A stretch of DNA of 64,000 nt from Niebla homalea (Eukaryota > Ascomycota > Lecanoromycetes > Lecanorales > Ramalinaceae). Positions 53,512 to 64,000 of this stretch are shown here, one piece after another. The stretch covers positions 1,302,001 to 1,366,000 of the forward strand of contig JAHGAU010000006.1 in NCBI GenBank assembly GCA_019925105.1, written 5' to 3'. The position numbers and the translations under genes are program-made. How positions within the stretch are numbered: position 1 is the stretch's first letter; every line of letters starts with the position of its first letter. The notes below the pieces were generated by a model that saw only the letters and a list, made by a program, of their open reading frames with translations, was not told the DNA's origin and did not search any database.

Positions 53512-55037
53512 GGTGATGGTGGGGGAGAGGGAGGAGAGGGAGGAGGCAAGAGTTGAGATGTGATGCTTTTGGAGGATCGGCTCTTTTCTTTTCTTCCTGC
53601 GAGAAGTGGACACAGAGCGCGAGAGATGAAGAGAAATTTCAGTCGCAAGAGATCAAGATTTGCCAGGCAGCTTCTTATATATAGATACCCAACCTTCTTC
53701 AGTCTGACAGCAATCACAGTAAGTCAAAAGCTTGCATCCTGAAGCAGCGTGCATATCTTTGGCATCTGGTGTTCTTGTGCCTCGGACGACCTCGACTTTG
53801 ATGCGCCCGTCTACCGGCTTTCAAACCATGACGCAATTGATCAAGCCGCGTCTGGCTACTCCGAAGACCCTCATCAGAGAATTGAGCCATTATTGAATAC
53901 CGTGAAGCCGTCATGGTGGGCTCGAATTTTCAATATGGAGGCCGAGTTGGCTGTACACTGGAGATGATGATTTTTAATCACAGAGTCTCCTTCGACGATG
54001 CTGCTAACCCTGATGTAGAAAAATCTCGCTCTCCAGCGTCGGCTCGGCAAGCTTTTATTGTAATGATCCCACGATTTTACCCCTTTTCCGTTACGATATC
54101 AAACTCCGGTCCGGGCATGGACCGTTTTGCTGACAACCTGCTTGACGACTGCTTGGCGATTTACCTTGCATCAATTCCTGGGTGAGTCTGATGGACAGTG
54201 CGATTTTGTTTCTGCTTTGATGGAAATGACTTCCAAGATCCTGAGGATGCCACAGCTCGACGTGTCAGGAGAAATCACCATCGATACCGATACTGACATG
54301 AGGTTTTAATGTTACTGTCCGACCATCCGTCGAGCTGAGTGCTGGATCAACTACCAAACTGACAATTTGAACCTTGGGTACTTGTTTTGATCAATCCACC
54401 CGACTATTAAACTTATTCGCAACATTATTGATTATACAGATATTGCTGTCGTCCGCATATAATTACATAGAAAATGACCAAATCTTCTTGTAGCGTTTGC
54501 TGCACAGGATTTTTTGTTCGCCCACTGGCACGTATCTACGGAGACAAGCTAGTATAAGATGAAGACCATGCATCCCAATCTCAACAGGCCGGAGGGTCAC
54601 TGCAGCTGCCCTCGTGCGAGGACTTTGCAGCCGACTTGCATGATGCATATCGCAAGAACCTATGGAATCTGTTTTAGCTGATGCTCTAGTGTGTCTATCC
54701 TGCATTAGGGTACCAAAAGGTTATTTCCCAACGTGCATAGCACGCCGGAGATTCAAAAGCGTCAAGAGGGTTAGCTCGGTGTTTCAAAGAAGAAAGCCAC
54801 TGCATTTTCAGGAAAGGCAGGATGAGGACCGATTCATGGCTACATTACACGATCGTGGGGGTCCATGCTTGATTTGTTTCTTGAGTTTGATATGATGGGC
54901 ACTCATGGGGGATGCGTATTGGTCGATCTTCGTTGATAATGCTACTTGCTGTATATCAAAACCGAGCTTCAATGTGTTTTATACTTACGATGAAACAAAG
55001 GTAGCTCTATGCTGCGGGTTACTCATTGTATGTAGAT
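53512..55037. other. Intergenic region, no gene seen
   Basis: About 1.5 kb. The left end holds the promoter of the MDR gene. The rest is relatively AT-rich with no persuasive coding frame, repeat or RNA gene. Confidence 0.45.
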
Positions 55038-56388
55038 TCACCACATTCGCTCGCAATCGTCTCGTAGCGGTCTGATCTCAATCTCTTGACTATCCGCTCT
55101 TTCAACGTCCCAGTCTCGCTGCACTGTTATTCCGGGACCCTTTCTGTCGTCCCGCGTCCAGTCTGAATGATGGAATTTGCTCTTTAGAGGATATCGCGGT
55201 GGTCCACCTCCTGAAACAATGCTAGTCGATGGGTTGCAATACGAGAACATCATAGGCGCAGCCTTATTGTCCACGAATCTAGGTGCTAGCTTTTGCTCTA
55301 GCGACGGCAAATTACTCATTTCGCTATCAGCTTGTCCATTGCTGCGTTGTGTGCGGCTGTGTATTCCGGACCGAGTGCCAATGCTGGGCCTAGAGAAAGG
55401 GCTGAATCGATTGCTGCTGAGAGAAGACATGAAAGAAGACCCGACTTTGGAGTTGCCAAGTTTGGTGAATACAGGCCTGACGACAGGAAGACAGGATTCA
55501 ATGACTCCAAGGATAGCTTCTAGGCTGGTTAGAAACGCGATCAGGGAATACATCTTCTGAGAGTTGTCCGGCCGAATGAGCGTCGTCACCCATACGCGGA
55601 CGAGAGTCACTACACAGATTCTGCCGTGAGATTGATAGTTAGTATCATCTTTCAATTCCGAGGCCTTTCTTTGAGAGAGCCTCACACAATTCCCATGCCA
55701 AAGATAGCGCTGAGGGCGATTTTCTTTGCTGTGGTCATCTGCAGCCTCCAGACAACCGGCAAGGGCAGGACGACAACAGTAATATCCATAATCAAATTGA
55801 AGATGCCAATGAAGAGATCCAGCGACTTTTGGTCACCGCAGGTGCCTGTCTTAGGATTCCAGAAGGCGCTTATTGGTCTGCAGATCAAGCAGGTTGACAG
55901 CACTGTCGCAGCGAGGTAGCTGAAGTTTATGCCATGGACGACATAACACGCCGTTCGAAAAGGCTTGATCTGGAAGATACGGACATAAAGCGACAGAATA
56001 GAAGCGCGTACGACGGATACTGTTGCGACCCAAAGGGTTTCGCCGACCAGCATGGCTTTGGTTCCAAGGATAACCTGACTGAGGACAGCCTTTGGGCTGT
56101 TATACTGAGTCTGGTCTCCTCCCAAATTCCAATATATATAATCGTGCATACTAAAGACGGATAGCGAGAGGGCAAAGACCTGAATTCCTTTCATCAGCAC
56201 CCGTCCTGTCACACCCGGGAAGACTTCAGTACCAAGCCTACGAGACAAAGCCAATCGTTCACTTCATATTTCGACCTTTGGATTTTTCGTGCCCAGAGGC
56301 GGCATATTACAGCGACTAAAGCAAGCAAAGCGAAGACACTGAGCACTGCAACGTAGGCGACTCTTGCTGAGTCAGTGCCCCAATACAT
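55038..56388 (-). CDS. PTH11-type rhodopsin-fold integral membrane protein
   Basis: Three exons, 56388-56233, 56179-55686, 55620-55038; 410 residues. Exon 1 gives the first helix and an Arg-Leu-Trp-Ala-Arg-Lys block, followed by Asn-Asp-Trp-Leu. Further hydrophobic segments follow to about residue 255, with Ser-Val-Val-Arg-Ala-Ser-Ile-Leu, Cys-Arg-Pro-Ile-Ser-Ala-Phe-Trp-Asn-Pro, Gly-Thr-Cys-Gly-Asp, and Asp-Ile-Thr-Val-Val-Val-Leu-Pro-Leu-Pro blocks. These are typical of the fungal rhodopsin-domain/PTH11-like receptor family, in which seven helices precede a long cytosolic tail. The tail here (about 275-410) is Ser/Arg-rich. Some members sense surface or host cues, most are uncharacterised; no CFEM domain is seen. 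The 53-nt and 65-nt introns are defined by frame and helix continuity. Confidence 0.83.
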
Positions 56389-57243
56389 CCTCTTGACTGT
56401 AGCCTGGTTTATGAATAGGTCTTAGGTATGCTTCGAAGTCTCGGGCTTTGGATTCAGCTTAGGAGGCATGAATAAATGGGCGAATTCTCATCAAGTTTGC
56501 GAGGAAACCACCGGTTTCTTAACAGTCATTCTGGAAAAAATGTAGAGGGTTGTACCATGTTTCGTGTGGCCTATGATGGCTGCATCAACTCGTCCATACC
56601 TCGTGCGTTGTTTTGCATCCACGAATTTTACCAAGGCTAGAGCTGCGGCACAAGCGTGACCGACTGCAAAGATCACCCGCATAGTGGGAATGTCGAGAGC
56701 GTAATGGTGTCAGAAGTAAGCCAAAGGCTTGCATTTCTACTCGCAAGATCTTCCGCAACCGGTGAAATGACCTGATCAACCAATGAAGGCCTGATCGTAA
56801 TGGGCAAAAGGCATGTGGCAAACACTTGCAGACGGGCACACGGCATGCAGCACGTAATGGAGGCGGAGCCGCTGGCAGGAATAAGGGGTACGACTTATCA
56901 GTACATGCAGAGTCGTGGGTCCGTTGGTCATTCGGTCCGGGCTGCATGTGAAGAATGACTGAATGATCGAGATAGTGAAAAAAGCCGAGTTAGCTATGCT
57001 GGCCGCCAGCCGTCGCCTAGGTAGCTTGCGCTAGCAGATAGTCCCTGCATTAGCGCTTTAGCAGATACGTCGACAAGATGGTGTAGTCTTTGTAAGTGCC
57101 TTCAAAGGATGCCGGGTCTATGTTCGAAGGTGATTGGATGAACATATCGCCGGAGAAAGTATCTGCTTGAAGGCCATGCTGGCTCCCTTAGGAACCAGCT
57201 GGAATGCTACTACACGGGGAACCACCACTCAGCTACAGTTGAC
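56389..57243. other. Intergenic between receptor gene and MITE-like element
   Basis: About 850 bases with only short unrecognised ORFs (for example 56585-56947). The left end would hold the receptor promoter. Confidence 0.4.
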
Positions 57244-57873
57244 TACCCACTAAATGAAACACTCGATTTAAGAAACTAGCTGCTGTAAGAAACTCGCTTT
57301 GAAAACGGTTTTTTTTACCCGCAAAAATAAGAAAATCCCTTTAACCTCCAAGTTTCATCACCCTCTAGGCGAAATCTTCCTGTTTCTTACTTATCGGGGA
57401 TACTGAATGTACCTAGGGGGCTCTTTAGTACATACCCGGGAGACTCAAGCCTTACCACCCTTATCACCCTTACCACATAGCCCCTACCCTTATCTACACG
57501 CGTACCTGCACTCTTACTCTGGTATTGAGACCTGTAAAGGTAACAGTAAGGTCTAGGTAGGTATTAAGGTGAAGGTGCAGGTGCGGGTGTTAAGTGGTAA
57601 GGGAGGGTTGTGAAGGTGCAGGTGCGGGTGGTGAGGGTGGTGAGGGTGGTGAGGGTGGTGAGGGTGGTGAGGGTGGTGAGGGTGGTGAGGGTGGTGAGGG
57701 TGGTGAGGGTGAGGACGAGGGTGATGAGTAGCTAATACAGGTATATACAAGTGAGAAGCAGTAACGGCCTATTCAGGGCCCGTAATAGCTCTCAATCCAC
57801 TCATTCGTGATATAAGAAATCCCCTCCTGTAAGAAACACCCTACTCGAACCGTGGTGTTTCATTTAGTGGGTA
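57244..57873. mobile_element. MITE-like element with 17-bp TIRs and TA flanks
   Basis: The element 57246-57871 (626 bp) begins with CCCACTAAATGAAACAC and ends with its exact reverse complement (57855-57871). TA dinucleotides lie immediately outside both ends (57244-57245 and 57872-57873), the target duplication of Tc1/mariner-superfamily transposons. No transposase frame is present, so it is non-autonomous. Inside are two direct GTAAGAAAC copies near the ends (57285-57293 and 57829-57837), an inverted copy (57382-57390), a pyrimidine-rich left arm and a purine-rich right arm, and a 9-bp minisatellite. The TIR and TA observations are direct; membership of a specific family is inference. Confidence 0.8.
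57626..57706 (+). repeat. 9-bp minisatellite, nine units
   Basis: Nine perfect units of GGGTGGTGA (81 bp), inside the MITE-like element. A related 20-bp motif (GTGAAGGTGCAGGTGCGGGT) occurs twice just upstream (near 57569-57589 and 57609-57629). In one minus-strand frame the array reads as a His-His-Pro repeat, which I treat as incidental. Confidence 0.92.
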
Positions 57874-58526
57874 ATTGACTCTATTCAGTAGTCAGTAGTT
57901 ATACACCCCGCTCGACAGCTGCAGAAATAATTGCAACGTGGGCAGCCTGGCGACACCCTTACCGTTATGAGAAATGGGTTTCGGGGGGAATTCTTGGGAT
58001 AAAAGTTATCCAGTATATTTCAATAAACAGTTTTTGTACCAAAATTTTCTTCATCCAGGGTCGAGTTAAAGATATCGCGATGGTTGGGGGTGTCTTTGAT
58101 CTTGGCGCGTACACATTGCAATTGTTCCTGCCGATAAGCTGACTAAATCTGGGTTCGTGCCGGTGTCCGGGGCTCGCCAGTCGTTTCAGATTACGTGACC
58201 AGTCAGTGCTCCTCAAGCTCCAAACCCTGAATGCCACAGCGGTCTAACATCGAGAAGGGGGCTCACGTTGATCGTCGTGTGCAGACAGTACTCAATAGTA
58301 GCAGGAGCTTCTGTATGAGAGAGAGGAAATCACCTGTTACGCGAGCATGCATGATGTTTTGAGCGCGAATGATGCCTTGCTAATTCTGCATGATGAAGTG
58401 TACAGTAAGTGAAGGCGTGAGCCCAAGATCGTCTCTACCATGGTTACTCGCCTAAATCTACCCTGCCCGATGATGCCATCGCTATGCATTACAAGTACAT
58501 CATGACTCAGTGGCTGGGTCCGGAGC
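57874..58526. other. Intergenic between MITE-like element and MFS gene
   Basis: About 650 bases, including the 3' flank of the MFS gene. A 90-codon ORF (57965-58237) is unrecognised. Nothing else is seen. Confidence 0.4.
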
Positions 58527-61203
58527 CTAGAATTTCTCCATCAAATTCTTCCTGACCGTCCACATTCGGGCCCGTTTGCCGTAGATGTACATTGGGATCG
58601 TCGTCAAGAGGCAGGCCAATTGGATACCTCCAATGGCCACAAACGTATCCTTGGCGCCGTCTCCGGCAAGCCAGCGATTGAAGAAGAGGGAGAAGACAAG
58701 GCCGTGGAAGATATCTGTTGCAACATCATTAGTATCACTAATAAAGGACCATCAAAGGATTGACTCACTCTTTGAGAAGTTCAAGGTGACCAGTGCCTCG
58801 CCAGCATACTGGCGATAGCTGTCCACGGCAAAAGTGATGGAGGTCGTGCTACCAAGCGAACACCCGAAGCTGATAATCCCGAAGAACACGGTAGGTACGA
58901 TCCAGTTGTCTTTTTCTTCGGCACTCCAGCCAAACCCCATCAAGCCAATACAGGTGGAGATGGCCACGGGTATTGCCATGACCAGACGAAATTCGGGTTC
59001 ATAGACGCCTCCATTTCGTCGACTCATATAGCGGACAATGACGTCGCTTAATTTGCCAGCGACAGCCGTGCCGATGATGCCACCAATGAACGGTGAGATG
59101 TATACTAGACCTGCCTGAAGGGAGGTGAAGTTATATGTATCCTTCGCCTTGTAGATCTCCGACACAGACTCCGACAGAACAATAAGCCACCCGATACTCA
59201 GGGAATAGACAAGGGTACTCCAGAGTATCGATGGATAGGCAAACAGAATGAATGGGCGCAGAGCCACGAGATGCCATTTCTCTTGTCTTAGCCTGCCATT
59301 CCACGGCTTGAGCGTTTGCTTGTAGGTCTTTGGAGGTTGTGTACGCAGAAAAGTGGTATATCGTTGACGCCCTGTGTGAATTGACGATGCAGGAGAGGCC
59401 TCCCGGTGCCCGCTATCTTGGAAATAGCTTTGCGTGGAATGAGGGGTTGAAGCAGCTGGAGTCGGGTCCTCATGGTCGTTCTTGATGTAGTCTGTGTCCC
59501 ACTTCTCGTGCGTAGAGTAATACGGAGAATTGAAATTTCGGAGACCAGGTGTCTTCGGACCTTCGCCTCGGGGCACGATCTTGTCGGCGTACGTATGACT
59601 TGCTGGCGCAGGTAATTCACGAATGGTCAGATTCTTGGGGGTTTGAACGCCCCCTCCGGAACTTTTCTCCACGTCCTCAGATGTGTCTGCGCTTCCAGTA
59701 GGCGCTTGGTCCTTCGCTTCGACGCCTGATGTCTCCTTAAGGTCCTCTTGGTTAGCGAAACCAACATGATGTTGCGCTTGCTTGTTTTTCCTTCTCTCTG
59801 CAATGGTTCCCAATCCAGATGCTGCGTTATTTGCGGCATTGCCGATTGCTAGCCTTCGAATATCAGAGGCTCCATCGGTGCCAAACTCGGTCGCGCTCTT
59901 CCTTTCTTGTGGATGATGAAAGATTGCTGAGAGAGATGCAAAGGTGGTTTTGCGACTTTTGTGACGCCGCGGCGTTCGATCCCAAAATGTTTCTGGTACG
60001 AAGAGGAACATCAAGACGAAGCAGAATCCGACAACCATTGCAATAATCCTATCTACAGCGTTAGTATGAGCCAGTCATCCGATTTGCAGGGTGACTTGCC
60101 AGAACACCCATCGCCAATCTAAGCCTTCAATGATCGCAGCGCTCACCAAGGGGAGCAAGTTCTTTCCACTAAGCAGAAGCAAGGTATATATGCCGAGGCG
60201 GTATGCTCGCTCATGCAGGTAAAAGATCTCAGCAATTGTGGCCGAGGGCAAACATTCGCACGGACTGACGGCCACACCCATAAAAATGCGAGCTACCACC
60301 AAGGACGGATAGTTTGGAGATAGAGCACACCAAATGGCGCTGACGATAAAAAGGAAGATCCCAACCAAGTACACCGGTCTCTTGCCAAATATAATGGCTG
60401 TTGGGGAGGCCACCACGGACCCGAGTCCGAGCCCCAACATGTAAAGGCCTGTGGTCAGTGCAACTTGAGGGATGGAGACGTTGTAAGTATCGGCCACATT
60501 CTGAAAGCCAGCAGCTAGCACAGGGGTCATGCCACCTCCAACCATACAGTAGAAGCCAAGTGATAGGAGTGCAACATCTCTGCGCCATGTTGGCCAATTA
60601 AGCGGGTCGTTCAATGTATCCTCTGGCTGAGGTTCCAAAATTATTTTGCCGTCTGCTGTACGCTTCTTCTCCTCGACTGAACGGTCGGAAATTCTTCTAC
60701 TCATAGAAGGCCGAGCGCTGGAAGGTCTAGTGCCAGGTGGGAACGGAGACGGTAAGGACGAGGCTGAAGTTCTGGCAGGGGCATTCCGGATACCAAGGGG
60801 TTCATTGCGATTCGTATGTGACATCAAAAGCACAGAGCCTGGAAGAGTAGGTAAATCATCTCTCGTCAGCGCAATCCCTTTGTGCAGCCTGGGGACTTTA
60901 CAAGCAAAGAATATCCGCTTTGAACAGCCTTGAATTTTCTCACTGACCTGGCACTTCCTCTGTTTCCTTATCGTTTAAGACTCCCATGCTCCATTTTTCT
61001 GGTCGATTCTTCGCCTCTTCAAGCCCATCGATTGATGAGCCAGAACTCGCGGGCTGCGAAGCAGTTTTGCGACCGCCCAATCGCGCTCTCCATCCTAATG
61101 TTCTTAGGGGCTTGGTGCCAGAAGTTTGGGCCTCCTTAACCTCCACGGTCGACATTGGAGCATTGGGAGATTGAGGGGAGTCTTCGTTCTTTTCGGGCTC
61201 CAT
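58527..61203 (-). CDS. MFS transporter with long N-terminus and central loop
   Basis: Four exons, 61203-60948, 60838-60100, 60048-58769, 58714-58527; 820 residues. The N-terminal 150 residues are hydrophilic. The first six-helix half starts at Asp-Pro-Leu-Asn-Trp-Pro-x-Trp-Arg-Arg (a DHA1-type opening) and carries Gly-Lys-Arg-Pro-Val-Tyr in loop 2-3. A very long cytosolic central loop (about 370-555) separates it from the second half, which contains a Gly-Ile-Ile-Gly-Thr-Ala-Val-Ala-Gly-Lys-Leu-Ser-Asp loop and ends Gly-Lys-Arg-Ala-Arg-Met-Trp. The second intron has a GC donor (GCAAGT..TAG, 60049-60099); no GT site keeps the frame. Substrate is unknown; relatives export drugs or move polyamines and small cations. 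The last exon lies outside the long ORFs and was found by homology of its helix and splice sites. Confidence 0.88.
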
Positions 61204-62197
61204 TGGGACGAAAGGCTGACTGTGCTTCCTGGCTTATACTTAATGCGATCCTCGCTCTAGGAATAATGTAGTGGACAATGATTCTCAGACCAGCTGAGAT
61301 AGGCAGATAAATACAGGTCTGGGAGAGTATAGGTTGTTGGTTCAGAGCTCATAGGCTTTCACCGCTGTTCAAGGAATGACTTGAAACAAAGAGATTCGCG
61401 AGGAGGATAATGAGAGGTGAGATCGAAGGTTAGAGGGAAGGGCGCCCAGTGACGGCGCCTGGGCCTGATTTGCCCGATAGTGGCAGGTGCGAGGAACATG
61501 TGAGTCCATTTTGCACGAGTGGGGAGACTCGAAACGTGTTATATTTCCAGGTTGTACTAGCGATCCTTCTTAAACGTCGCGGCGTCTCGTGGGCTTGTGG
61601 CTGCGCTCCGGTTTTCTTGGTGGTCTGTCAGCTGGTTTCGCCAAAGTAAATTTAGAGGCGGGCTTGCTTGGCTTGGCATCTTGAAACTCTAAACGTCCCG
61701 CGCTAGTTTCATCCATTCGCGACTAACAGTCAGCTTGTAACCAAGATCAGAACTCTGCTTGAAGCGCTGGGCTAGTATGAGCATCCCATCGTTTACAATA
61801 TGCACCCCACCATCTAGCCTGCGCGACGAATGTGGCTGTCTTCGTTAAGGTCTTCGAGATCGCATACTGGATACTCATTCTTACTTGCAGTTCCAAGGCG
61901 CTTAGGGAATCAAGCACGACACCGGCTGTGCAGATGACCAAAATCAGCACGCTTAGCTGCGGTAGATGCTTGGGTAGGTCTTTGCAACAGGTGGATATTG
62001 CATCAATCCCGCCATTGTTATAGGAAACCACGAGCGTCCAGTAGACGATTTGCCACATCTGCGGCCTCTTGCCTTGGTCAGTGGTCAGCGACCTCTCACA
62101 GTTCGTACGAGTTTCCATCAGATCTGGAGCGTTACAGGCATTCGTCTTTGTGCAAAGGGCCACTGACTCTGAACGATTTCCCATGCAATTCATAGGT
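61204..62197. other. Intergenic: MFS promoter and AKR 3' flank
   Basis: About 1 kb. Promoter of the MFS gene on the left. A 170-codon minus-strand ORF (61747-62259) runs into the 3' end of the AKR gene in another frame; it lacks known motifs and is not called. Confidence 0.45.
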
Positions 62198-63326
62198 TCA
62201 GGAATGACCCATGATATTCTTGGGTACATATGGCTCCTCCAGAGACTTTGTCTCCTCATCTGTCAGCTCCTTGCCTTTCATTCCGATGGCTTCGTCAATC
62301 CTTCCCACATTGCTAAAGCCTATAATGGGGCTGCTGACACCTTTACTGGATAGCCAAGCAAGCGCTACGTGGCTCATGCTCCACTTCTTCTTGTGGGCTA
62401 TTTCCTCTACTCGACCTATTATCTGAATATCACCTTCAGGCAAAGGCGACTTGCCCGAGGAGCGCGTGGTTTTGCCCATCTCATGATGTGGTCTTGCTAA
62501 CTGTCCTTGTGCGAGCGGACCCCACTATGGCCATTAGTATCCCAGAGGGCATCCAGATACAACCATAAACTCACGGGAATCAGCCCAACGCCAGTCTCTA
62601 GGCAATACTTGATCATTTCTCTCTCTTCCTCTCTGTATAGCAGGCTATAGCAGTTCTGCATGCTAACGAATCTCGTCCACCCATTCTTTTCAGCGGTGAA
62701 TTGCATTGTGGCAAATTGGTATGCCCACATGCTGCTTGCGCCAATATAATGAACCTTGCCGCTCTGTACCAAGTCATGTAGTGCCTTCATGGTCTCTTCA
62801 ACAGGTACGGTCTTGTCGAAGCGATGAATCTGGAGAAGGTCGATGTAGTCTGTTCCTAATCGCTCCAACGAGGCGTTGACGGCATTGAAAATGCCCTGCC
62901 TCGATAAACCCCGTTGGTTCACATAGTCGACGGTTTTATCAGGCTCCTTGATACCAAGGACTTCAGGCTCATTGCTCTCGCGGGTGGTGCCGCAGCACTT
63001 TGTACAGATGACGAGCTTGTGGCGCGGCAGCTTGTATTGTTCGATGGCTTTGGCTATGATTCGTTCAGACTCGCCATTACTGTAAATATTGGCGGTATCC
63101 CATGTATTTAGGCCACGATCATAAGCTGCTTTCAGGAGAGGAAGGGCCTGCTCTTCCATTAGATCCCCTCTTCCCAACACATTTTACATACCTCTTCCTC
63201 TTCAATCACCCAGTCCATCCACCTCTTATCACCGATACTCATCGCACCCAAGATTGGGACCGAAACACGCAGACCACTCTTGCCAAGTTGACGATACTCG
63301 ACCTGAGGAAGAGGTTCAGATGCCAT
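62198..63326 (-). CDS. Aldo-keto reductase
   Basis: Three exons, 63326-63192, 63147-62575, 62524-62198; 344 residues. The catalytic tetrad is visible as Asp 62, Tyr 67, Lys 95 and His 153 ([19 protein letters not shown]). The second junction gives Leu-Ile-Pro-Trp-Gly-Pro-Leu-Ala, the conserved strand-7 region, and the C-terminus has Pro-Ile-Ile-Gly-Phe-Ser-Asn near the NADP site. It is an NADPH-dependent carbonyl reductase of the yeast-AAD/AKR9-like branch with unknown substrate. It is tandem and co-oriented with the MFS gene about 1 kb downstream, so a linked role in detoxification or export is conceivable but not shown. Confidence 0.93.
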
Positions 63327-63796
63327 CTTGCAAGATTGGTGCAATGAAGCCCTCAAAACTGAGTTGCCTCCGCTAAAACGCTGCAACGAAAAGGAATATC
63401 GCAAGAGGGACCTGGTATGGAGTATCTGGTACAAAACGCTAGCACTCTAGGAGCAGAACATGCGGATCGTGTGTGCAGTTGCATGGATCATCCCAATGAG
63501 CAGCTAGATGTGTGTCACAGCGCTCGACATGATCATTCCGACCGGACACCGTGCCGGTTGAATAGGGGCTCAGGGGTTAGTCGTCCCCACTTGGCATTTT
63601 CGTCTACGATAACGGCGGACTACTAGGCTTTCTCACAGCCTCGAATTTAGAGGATAGGATGAAGACGTGCTTCCGACAGGCTTCGTTGCCTACAGCTCAG
63701 TACCTTTGCCTATTAAAATCGTCCCCTCGGTGTGTTCAACTTTTCCTTACACCATGTGTGCGAAGTGGGATCTAAGACCGAATTTGTCTCTGCGGA
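63327..63796. promoter_or_regulatory. Divergent promoter, AKR and F-box-like gene
   Basis: 470 bp between start codons of the aldo-keto reductase and the plus-strand gene that runs off the window. No named motif is seen. Confidence 0.45.
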
Positions 63797-64000
63797 ATGG
63801 CTAGCGGCAGAAGAACTTGGTTGTCAAGGTTGAGAGCTAGATCCGAGAGCACCGCGATCGTAATTGTTTCATCGGACAATGCTGACGTTACCGATCCTGA
63901 GCAACAGGCAGGTCGTTCAGAAGATGCACCGACACACCCGCAACGACCTTGCTTATTCCTGACAAAGCTACCGTTGGAGCTAAGACAGGCAGTCTATTTC
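63797..64000 (+). CDS. 2EXR/F-box-like protein, 3'-truncated
   Basis: An open frame of 68 codons from the ATG at 63797 to the window edge. After a polar, basic 50-residue N-terminus it reads Phe-Leu-Thr-Lys-Leu-Pro-Leu-Glu-Leu-Arg-Gln-Ala-Val-Tyr-Phe. This is the typical entry of the fungal F-box-like/2EXR domain (Leu-Pro-x-Glu-(Leu/Ile)-Arg-x-x-Ile/Val-Tyr). The frame is intact to the last base, so the gene continues beyond the window. Start choice is provisional. Confidence 0.6.
   Translation, partial: MASGRRTWLSRLRARSESTAIVIVSSDNADVTDPEQQAGRSEDAPTHPQRPCLFLTKLPLELRQAVYF

Noticed and set aside
52969..53717. Long ORFs on both strands over the 5' part of the MDR gene
   Set aside because: They are Pro/Ser-rich or His/Arg-rich shadows of a C-biased coding frame and its leader.
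57553..57750. A 65-codon His-His-Pro repeat peptide
   Set aside because: It is only one frame of the 9-bp minisatellite inside the MITE-like element.
61747..62259. A 170-codon minus-strand ORF next to the AKR gene
   Set aside because: It overlaps the AKR coding end in a different frame and has no recognisable feature; more likely 3' flank.
54000..64000. Receptor, MFS transporter and aldo-keto reductase as a secondary-metabolite cluster
   Set aside because: No backbone synthase, P450 or pathway regulator is present between them; proximity alone does not support a cluster.

Overview
This window is nuclear DNA of a filamentous ascomycete (Pezizomycotina). The evidence is dense protein-coding genes on both strands, many short introns (mostly 44-80 nt, GT..AG with CTNAC/CTGAC-like branch points), two large Zn(II)2Cys6 transcription factors, a PTH11-type rhodopsin-fold receptor, a DUF3074 protein, a Sip3-type BAR-PH-GRAM-VASt protein and a fungal cryptochrome/photolyase. 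A Dothideomycete is my best guess, but the sequence alone does not prove it. I joined exons by hand from splice sites. Every completed multi-exon model closes in frame.

Layout. 0-5 kb: 3' part of a wax-synthase-like acyltransferase, then an Asg1-like zinc-cluster regulator. 6-13 kb: a Sip3/Lam-type sterol-transfer protein divergent from the ribosome biogenesis factor Kri1. 13-18 kb: the mitochondrial ADP/ATP carrier, sterol C-14 reductase (ERG24), and a mannose-6-phosphate-receptor-like sorting receptor divergent from ERG24. 18.5-23.5 kb: a homopolymer-rich protein and a 1023-residue zinc-cluster regulator. 25-32 kb: cryptochrome/photolyase, a DUF3074 coiled-coil protein and an unknown 356-residue protein. 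32.3-35.2 kb is gene-poor. 35-43 kb: a FIT2/Scs3-like lipid phosphatase divergent from an EXPERA-domain membrane protein, a six-exon SDR and a secreted GH3 beta-glucosidase. 43.8-53.5 kb: an RS-rich splicing-type protein divergent from a Sos7-like kinetochore protein, an unknown four-exon protein, a Myb/telobox-like protein divergent from a Gdt1-type Mn/Ca transporter, and an MDR oxidoreductase. 55-64 kb: a PTH11-type receptor, a MITE-like element, a large MFS transporter, an aldo-keto reductase and the start of an F-box-like (2EXR) protein.

Most genes are housekeeping functions placed singly. Lipid and sterol biology recurs (acyltransferase, Sip3/Lam, ERG24, FIT2, EXPERA), but I see no sign that these form a cluster. 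The 53.5-63.8 kb stretch is the most accessory in character: sparse genes, receptor, transporter, oxidoreductase and the only transposon-like structure. I found no secondary-metabolite backbone gene, CRISPR array, rRNA or convincing tRNA. The most notable non-coding object is a 626-bp element with perfect 17-bp terminal inverted repeats, TA flanks and an internal 9-bp minisatellite.
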